Source: Metallyticus violacea
Lineage: Eukaryota; Arthropoda; Insecta; Mantodea; Metallyticidae
Assembly: GCA_030762175.1 (NCBI GenBank)
Contig: CM060831.1
Coordinates: forward strand, 31,075,001 to 31,139,000
Reading direction: 5' to 3'
DNA length: 64,000 nucleotides
Both the position numbers and the translations under genes were made by a program. Shown in pieces: positions 56,882 to 64,000 of this stretch; positions within the stretch are counted from its first letter, which is position 1, and each line of letters starts with the position of its first letter. The notes beneath the pieces were generated by a model. It did not search any database. It was not told the DNA's origin and saw nothing but the letters and a program-made list of their open reading frames with translations.

Positions 56882-57164
56882 TGCGAGGCAGTCTTGTTTT
56901 TTAAATAAAAATGTTTAATCACCGCATGATATTATATTTTCTCCCAATGTTATAACATGCTACAATTACCGATTTAGATAACTAGGCATCGCATCTTCTT
57001 GTTAAAACTTAATAATTGGTCATAACAACATTACCTAAAGATCTTTCCATCATTTAAGGAAAAGTTCTGGACTCTACAATTTTAATATAAATTATGTCAG
57101 ACATACAGATAAATTTTTATAAAATATAGTACATGTCAGTGATATAGATTCCGTATTTGAAATG

Positions 57165-57615
57165 GTTGTCCGGAAAGTAATTTTGTATGTATGGTGGGTA
57201 AATTGAGAGTATATTTTCCTTCCTTTGGATGCCCCTATACAAAAAGAGATTGATCAAAAATGATCACCGCATTGAAAGGCTGGTTTCTGCAATTACTCTA
57301 GAAAGCATCCATGCACTAAAAGTGCACTTCAATGTTTTTAATTTCCTATGAATGTGTCTTTCGCATTGGACATCGTGGTGGGCATGGGAAATTATCTGCT
57401 AAATGGATTCCTAGATCCCTGAACGTTGATCGGGAATGAATATTTTGCAAGAAGATTCTTATAATTTTAAGATCGTATTCTAAGTACGGAAAACATAATG
57501 CTCCAGAAACAAATTAACAATGAAAAGAATGAAACATATTGCTCCTTCCAGCCCAAAGAAATTTCGAGTTCAAGAATCGGCAGTAAAATCTCTTTCACCA
57601 AGTTTTGGACACGAA
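57165..57615 (+). pseudogene. mariner element relic, 5' end to middle
   Basis: GGTTGTCCGGAAAGTAATTT at 57166 resembles a mariner terminal repeat. Downstream in forward frames, KLSAKWIPRSLNVDRE near 57385-57440 matches the KLxARWVPRxLxxDQK block at the end of the DNA-binding domain. ENIMLQKQ and neighbouring frames stand where DETWxHxxxPExK is expected, so the first Asp is not readable. MKRMKHIAPSSPKKF with RVQESAVKSLSPSFG near 57525-57600 matches the SP.PKKF+.Q.SA.K block after it. The catalytic remainder is absent, the sequence running into the hAT-like element at 57664. Inactive. Confidence 0.72.
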
Positions 57616-57663
57616 TTATAATTTGCTAAGCGATGTTCTTTTTCTATTATTAATTTGCCTATG

Positions 57664-58209
57664 ACAGGGGTTCTCAATATTTTCCAGTGGCTTAGCATTA
57701 CATTCAACGCTTGGATATTTTATGTATCAGTAAACAAATTTATGAGGGAAATGCGTGATTTTGTGATACAAGTGTAAAAATAAGCATTTCTCTACATTTG
57801 CAATAATACTAGTGATTTATTTAGTTATTTCTTGTTTGTAATATTTATAATTAGATATTTATTGGATAAAAACTACAATCTATTCTGATTCATTGGATTG
57901 CTCTGTGAAATGTATTAAAATTAATTTTGTTATGGTTAAAATACGGTGACTGAATACATTAACAAATTTGGACAAACATACATTCCTGATATTGGTCCTC
58001 CAGGACTCAAGACTTCCAATCAGTAAAAGATATTTACTTAACAAATTTAATTAGTTTCTGACTCACACTTCCGTTTCAGTGCGAAGGTCGTGTTTGTTTA
58101 GCTAAACACAGTTCTTTAATACAAAACAAATGTTAATTTATTTTATTTGCTAACATTTAATGTACCACTGGCAGTAGCTCATGTACCATCATTGGTACGT
58201 ATGCCACAG
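57664..58209. mobile_element. hAT-like non-autonomous element
   Basis: The left end is ACAGGGGTTCTCAATATTTT. The right end is GCCACAGTTTGGGAACCTCC, the reverse of GGAGGTTCCCAAACTGTGG, a common hAT terminus. Inside the right end, GTACCACTGGCAGTAGC and GTACCATCATTGGTAC resemble the subterminal region of such elements. No transposase frame is present. The 8-bp flanks (GCCTATGA and GCTTAGGG) are not identical, so a target duplication is not proven and the insertion is old. Confidence 0.55.
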
Positions 58210-60339
58210 TTTGGGAACCTCCGGCTTAGGGAAAATTGTGTAAAAAAATGGTAAAATTTCCCAAAGAGTAGTCATCTTGCTACACAAAAGAGATGTTCAA
58301 TGATCCCCAATTGCATTGCAGAAAAATTGTGTATTTTAATTGATTGAATATCTTCAAGATTTGTGAAATTTGTATCGCCTGCTTTCAAGCATTCAGTGCT
58401 AATAGAGGAAACACTCATTACTATAAAAATTGCGATTTTGAATAGAGGCTACTCTGTCTTAAACGTGCAAGCATAGGATACCTCCCACAAAACGTAACTA
58501 AGAAGTATATCGCCTATACCCAACACAGATTTACAAAAACTGTATATATTCATTACCTTTAGCAATATATAATACGCAGCTAACAATGATTAATGAATCG
58601 GGATTTTCTATCAGGCTCTCATAAAGCCCTTTGTCGATTTAAATCATTTAATTCTACATCACTTCGGTGGTTTTACTGGAGTTATCAATACAATAGACAG
58701 AGTATTCATAATAACTAAAATTGAACACTGCATATTTCCACCAATACCTACCTATTCAACTGTATAATCTACTATTTTTATTGAGTACCACTATCTGTGA
58801 TCACAGTCATGTGGTATTAGTTACATCAGGAACTGAACTAGCAGTGAACAGAGTATAAATACAGCAACGAAAGTAACATTAGCGAAACTCGGCACGTACT
58901 CGCATAATGTGGTGTCACACTACAGCTGCCTTTAATGTCCATTAGTATATCATTTGCAGTCGTCCAAATTTTAAATTTTAAATGTTATTATTACAGATTT
59001 TCAGCAATAACATTAAAAAAATTAGGGTGACTCATATTTCTCCCCTTTTTACTTTTAATATAAAGTATTCATTGGAGCGGGCATTAGTAGTAAATATTTT
59101 ATGAACAGCAAGTTTAAAGAGAAGAAAGCGACAACATAAACCGGGGTGCACAACTTTACCACTGCTACTGCTGAATAGAGACTACAGGCTTATAGAATCT
59201 TAATAACTAGAATTAGCATTTATACATGAGTGGCTTAACAAACTTCACACAAAGAAAAAAAGAGCAATCGATAAAAATATTGTGGCATTACACCCATTTA
59301 AACAACAAATTCATTCGCTTGATTTTCATGCCAAACATTTATCGATTCCCCTGAAATTAAAATTTGGAATCTTCAGGATGAATCTGTATCTATAGAAACC
59401 ATTATGTTTCCTGTTTTTGAATCACAGTTTGACCCAAATTAATGCTTAGAGTCGGCCTACGCAGATACGTTGATGTCAACATTCTTTTCCAATGGTAGAA
59501 AACAAAAGGTATTATAATATAAACTTTGTCCAATATTCACTTTCATTACATTCAATTAACACGAAACGAAATAAAGGAATTACTTCAAGAATTCGCACGA
59601 AACTTCACTAGTGTCCCGTTTAGCAAATAGCTTACTACTAACAAAACGACTGATCATCGCTGTTGTAGGGTGTCTGCATGAAAGTATTGTTACTTCAAAT
59701 GTAATGTTTGATATGAAATAACTGCAAAGTTTCCCCTTTTAGTACGACGGTAAATCAAATTAAACGCTTTTATAACACAATTAAGGGGAGTATGAAAGGC
59801 GTATCCTTGTAATGCTGAATTTTCCAAATTCAGCTCCTATTTTTCCAAGGACTATTAAAGCTAATGAAATGAAACTTTTACAGCACACAGATGTACATAA
59901 TTGAAAATTTTTAATCTATTTTCACTATATAACATTACTTTGAAGCAAATTATGAATTATTTCCAAATATTTGCTTTTTTCTATTTTTTCCCAACATTTT
60001 ATTCTTTTATGTTATCACATTTTGTCCTAGTTCTACCATAATAGATCCACATCATCACAATAACATCATGAATAAGTGGTTAATGTTTCAAAGTGATATC
60101 TTACATAATTTCTAAAAAAAAAAAAAGGAAAAAAAAAAAAGGAAACGTATGCTAAAAATTTATTTTTAAATAATTGCAGCCAAAAATGTTTTTACAAAAA
60201 ATCTAACTTTTGAGGTAAACACCAGCTAAAACCCTTCAGAATTGTAAAAAAACAAAGAAACAAAGCAAACAAACGTTACCATATTTCTTAACTGCAGCTG
60301 AAGTCAGGGCAGTTATACCTATGTTGGGCACTGGACATA
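58210..60339. other. AT-rich intergenic sequence
   Basis: No frame above 60 codons and no recognisable repeats apart from A-runs near 60113-60140. Confidence 0.6.
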
Positions 60340-61231
60340 TTGCAGGAAGATTATATACAAAAATGCAATGTATTTAAAATAAATCTCACACCATCACTAG
60401 AAATTGAGCTAATTATTTTGTCCTTTAAGGTAAAAGGCACGCTTGGATGGGACGGATTAAGTACAGTGCATATGGAAAGTGAAGCCCTTAGCAGCATATG
60501 CAATCATTCATTTTTAAAGGGGAAATTTTCAAAAGGTATGAAGCCTTTATTTAAAAGAGGTGATGAATGTGAACTCTCCAATTACAAACCCATTTCACGC
60601 TTAATTGCATTTCCAAAGCTTATTTAATGGGAAAGCTATGTATAATCGCATTGTAAATTACCTTGATTCAAACATATCCTATCAGTATCCCAGTTTAGCT
60701 TTCGGAAGGGGATGTCAATTAGCAAGCCACGTTTATGCTCCCTACTGAAATTTTATTAGCTCTAAATTTACTGTTTAAGTGCATACATAACAAAAGATTA
60801 CAATAAGAGAGTTCCAACCTTTAAAGAGCAAAAGCTCGTGCTCAGTGCTAATTCAGTTCTCTGTATACTGAAACATTGAAATGTTGTACATATAAATTAA
60901 TAATGTAGGTACAGACATTGTGGGAGTATAAAACATAAGACAGTTATTTATAAAGTATAATTCTGCTTCAGATACTAGTATAATATAAAATTTTATATCA
61001 TACCGATTGGATGTAAAAAAAGAGCTTAAAAATAATATACTTAAATCTTATGGTTAAAACCTTAAAATAAATGTATTAAATACAGAGTGCAAAACAATAA
61101 TCTATGTATCATGTAATAAGAATATAAATTCAAAAAGTTGGCATAAAAGTTAAGCATACAATTCAGATTAGGAAAATGATTATTTGTAGTTGACAGATAT
61201 TTAATATACGGTTTAATGAGACATTTACAGG

Positions 61232-61274
<43 letters not shown>

Positions 61275-61830
61275 CTTGAAGCTTGAATGTGTGTGAATGC
61301 GAAATGCGTATGTGTGTTTATGGAGAGTCGCACAAGGAAATTATCTTCAAACTTAACTGCAGAAAAAGTATTAATAAAAATAGAAAGGTATTTCCTCTCG
61401 GAATACTTTATGAATTAGCTAAGGCATGTGATAGCATTAGTTATAAAATTCTATTACAGAAATTGAATTCTGGGGGTTCACAAAACATTTTTAAATTGGT
61501 TCGATGCATATTTAATCAATAAAACCAAAAAATTATCACCCTTAATTGTGAATCAGCTGCTGCATTGTCAAACTTGGAGTACCACAAGGCTCAATGATGT
61601 GTTCCGTTCTTTTTCTACTTTTTAGCAATGATTTTCCTTGCAGCCTAAGTAAAGAATCTAAGACAGTGATTTTTGAGGATTATAGTTTCTGAGAATTCAC
61701 ATGCTCAACTTTCAAATTTAGCCACAAAGGCGTTTGAAAAGGTAAATACTTGGTTTTAAGCAATTACACATTCACTAGATTTTGAGAAAACAAATGTTAT
61801 CCATTTTAAATAAAAATAAACCTGTATCGC
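60340..61830 (+). pseudogene. jockey/CR1-like LINE reverse-transcriptase relic
   Basis: A forward non-LTR reverse transcriptase with recognisable blocks in order. KGTLGWDGLSTVHME (the K..G.DGI.. segment) near 60430. GKFSKGMKPLFKRGDECELS then NYKPISRLIAFPKL near 60520-60625. MYNRIVNYLDSN and FRKGMSISK near 60640-60720. GILYELAKACDSISYKILLQ with KLNSGG near 61397 is motif A, with D in KACDSI. GVPQGSM and FLLFSNDFP near 61578-61640 is motif B. IFEDYS near 61670 stands for the FADD catalytic box, with one Asp changed to Tyr. KVNTWF and FEKTNVIHFK near 61740-61810 follow. Stops and frameshifts are frequent and the endonuclease is missing. Its likely C-terminus is at the right edge of the window. 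Confidence 0.83.
61235..61270. repeat. (AT)n microsatellite inside the LINE relic
   Basis: About 17 AT units. It lies between the fingers and motif A parts of the LINE relic, which are further apart than in an intact element. Confidence 0.9.
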
Positions 61831-61854
61831 ACTTACTATTCTTCTACCCATTTG

Positions 61855-62118
61855 TCATACTTGCCTCCTATGCCCAAGATCGCGGGTTCGATTCCGGTCA
61901 GGACCGATGGATTTTTTCGGGCGTAAAAATCGTAAGTACGGCTTCCTTCGGAAGAGAAGTAAAGCCGTGGGTCCCATATCGTACATTTACGGCATGACAA
62001 AGAACCTCAAGCCTGAAAGAAGAGGCCTCTGAGCAAAATATATCGGCCGTTTCACCCCTAAGTTGAATGGGACGTGATGGCCTGAGATGTTAAAGAGCAT
62101 CCGTAAATAAACCAAATA
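61855..62118 (+). mobile_element. SINE family A, 5'-truncated copy inserted in the LINE
   Basis: Starts within the tRNA-like head at TCATACTTGCCTCCTATGCC, with a good B box (GCGGGTTCGATTCC) and full body: GGCTTCCTTCGGAAGAGAAG, GTACATTTACGGCATGACAA, GAGGCCTCTGAGCAAAA and AGAGCATCCGTAAATAAACC. Flanks ATTCTTCTACCCATTTG (61838) and ATTCTTCCCATTTG (62119) are a target-site duplication with a 3-bp difference. It interrupts the LINE relic shortly after the VIHFK segment. Confidence 0.9.
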
Positions 62119-62129
62119 ATTCTTCCCAT

Positions 62130-62350
62130 TTGGCGTTTCAGCCCGAAGTGAGCCTTGCCTGCCGCGGCAACATCTACTTCCTCTATCTCCGTCTTACGAC
62201 CTCATTGATAGAGGGCAGTATTACAGAGGGCATGTGGTTAGCATACCAGCATCCCGCCGGTCGCCTATCACGCGGCTTTCGTGATCGAAGAACGCCATCT
62301 CTCCGTCAGGCAGCTTCCCAATTGTCCTCATGAGACTGGGTGGACCCCGT
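62130..62350. other. GC-rich block, possible unclassified SINE
   Basis: A sharply GC-richer island. GGGCATGTGGTTAGCATACC near 62228 resembles a tRNA A-box region, but no clean B box follows. GGGTGGACCCCGTTCCAGAC near 62338 is a distinctive phrase not seen elsewhere in the window. A forward 67-codon frame has no family match. Confidence 0.35.
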
Positions 62351-63789
<1,439 letters not shown>

Positions 63790-64000
63790 CGATTTTCAGT
63801 ATACATACACTCAATACTAGAAACAGTGATTTGTATAGGGCTGACTAGCTCATTACAGGTTTTCCAGACGCATGCCTACTATTCTGCAATTCAGATATAT
63901 AATGGGCTACACAACAGAATTAAATTATTAGGAAATGAACCTAAATTCCTATCTTTCAAATATTACCTTAAAAATCTTAATACCTCACACCTTCTACAGT
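63790..64000 (+). pseudogene. jockey/CR1-like LINE ORF2 C-terminal relic (runs off the window)
   Basis: YTHTLNTRNSDLY-like codons near 63803-63835 match the H.YNTRN motif near the end of these LINE proteins. IQIYNGLHNRIKLLG, then NEPKFLSFKYYLK and NLNTSH near 63890-63990 match the final (I)YN.LP..I..L.....FK..LK..L segment. Same strand and same type as the reverse transcriptase at 60.3-61.8 kb, so probably the far end of one copy split by later insertions. The sequence continues beyond the window. Confidence 0.65.

Overview
The window looks like a gene-poor stretch of an arthropod nuclear genome, most likely an insect. It is AT-rich and has long tri- and tetranucleotide microsatellites, tRNA-derived SINEs, and many decayed Tc1/mariner-type transposases. 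It carries no operon-like gene packing. I found no intact protein-coding gene, no convincing host exon, no rRNA and no functional tRNA gene. All open frames long enough to notice lie inside mobile-element remnants or simple repeats, or have no recognisable family. The species cannot be named from this sequence.

Layout from left to right. 0.6-2.5 kb: a mariner relic and the N-terminal half of a DUF4817-type transposase. 4.3 kb: a perfect 79-bp tandem duplication. 6.6-9.6 kb: SINE-like elements, one complete with a 12-bp target-site duplication. 10.3 kb: the C-terminal half of a mariner. 13 kb: a LINE tail. 16.4-19.1 kb: two mariners and one DUF4817-type relic. 19.5-20.7 kb: a possible LTR with two primer-binding-site-like sequences. 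25.2-26.5 kb: a nearly full-length mariner fossil split by a small hAT element. 28.6-30.8 kb: an RTE-like LINE. 34.6-37.3 kb: about 35 copies of a 56-bp satellite between LINE fragments. 37.7-42.3 kb: another DUF4817-type relic, SINEs and a 477-bp TATG microsatellite. 43.3-44.8 kb: a mariner and a Tc1-like relic. 45.5-50.5 kb: a three-copy unknown repeat (two copies inverted) and more SINEs. 51-53 kb: a mariner, a SINE and a DUF4817-type relic. 55.7-58.2 kb: a mariner split by a SINE-like element, an 80-bp duplication, another mariner and a hAT-like element. 60.3 kb to the right edge: a jockey/CR1-like LINE with a SINE inserted into it.

How the parts relate. The class II elements are all broken, several having lost one or more catalytic acidic residues, so they cannot make active transposase. 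Nested insertions give a relative order: mariners and LINEs are older, the hAT element and SINEs are younger. The SINEs would have depended on LINE reverse transcriptase in trans; LINE relics are present, but no shared 3' tail was demonstrated. The most unusual structures are the 56-bp satellite with traces of higher-order units and a possible LINE origin, the inverted pair of an unrecognised repeat, and two SINE families with different tRNA-like heads that share body sequence. I saw nothing that amounts to a new multi-gene system.
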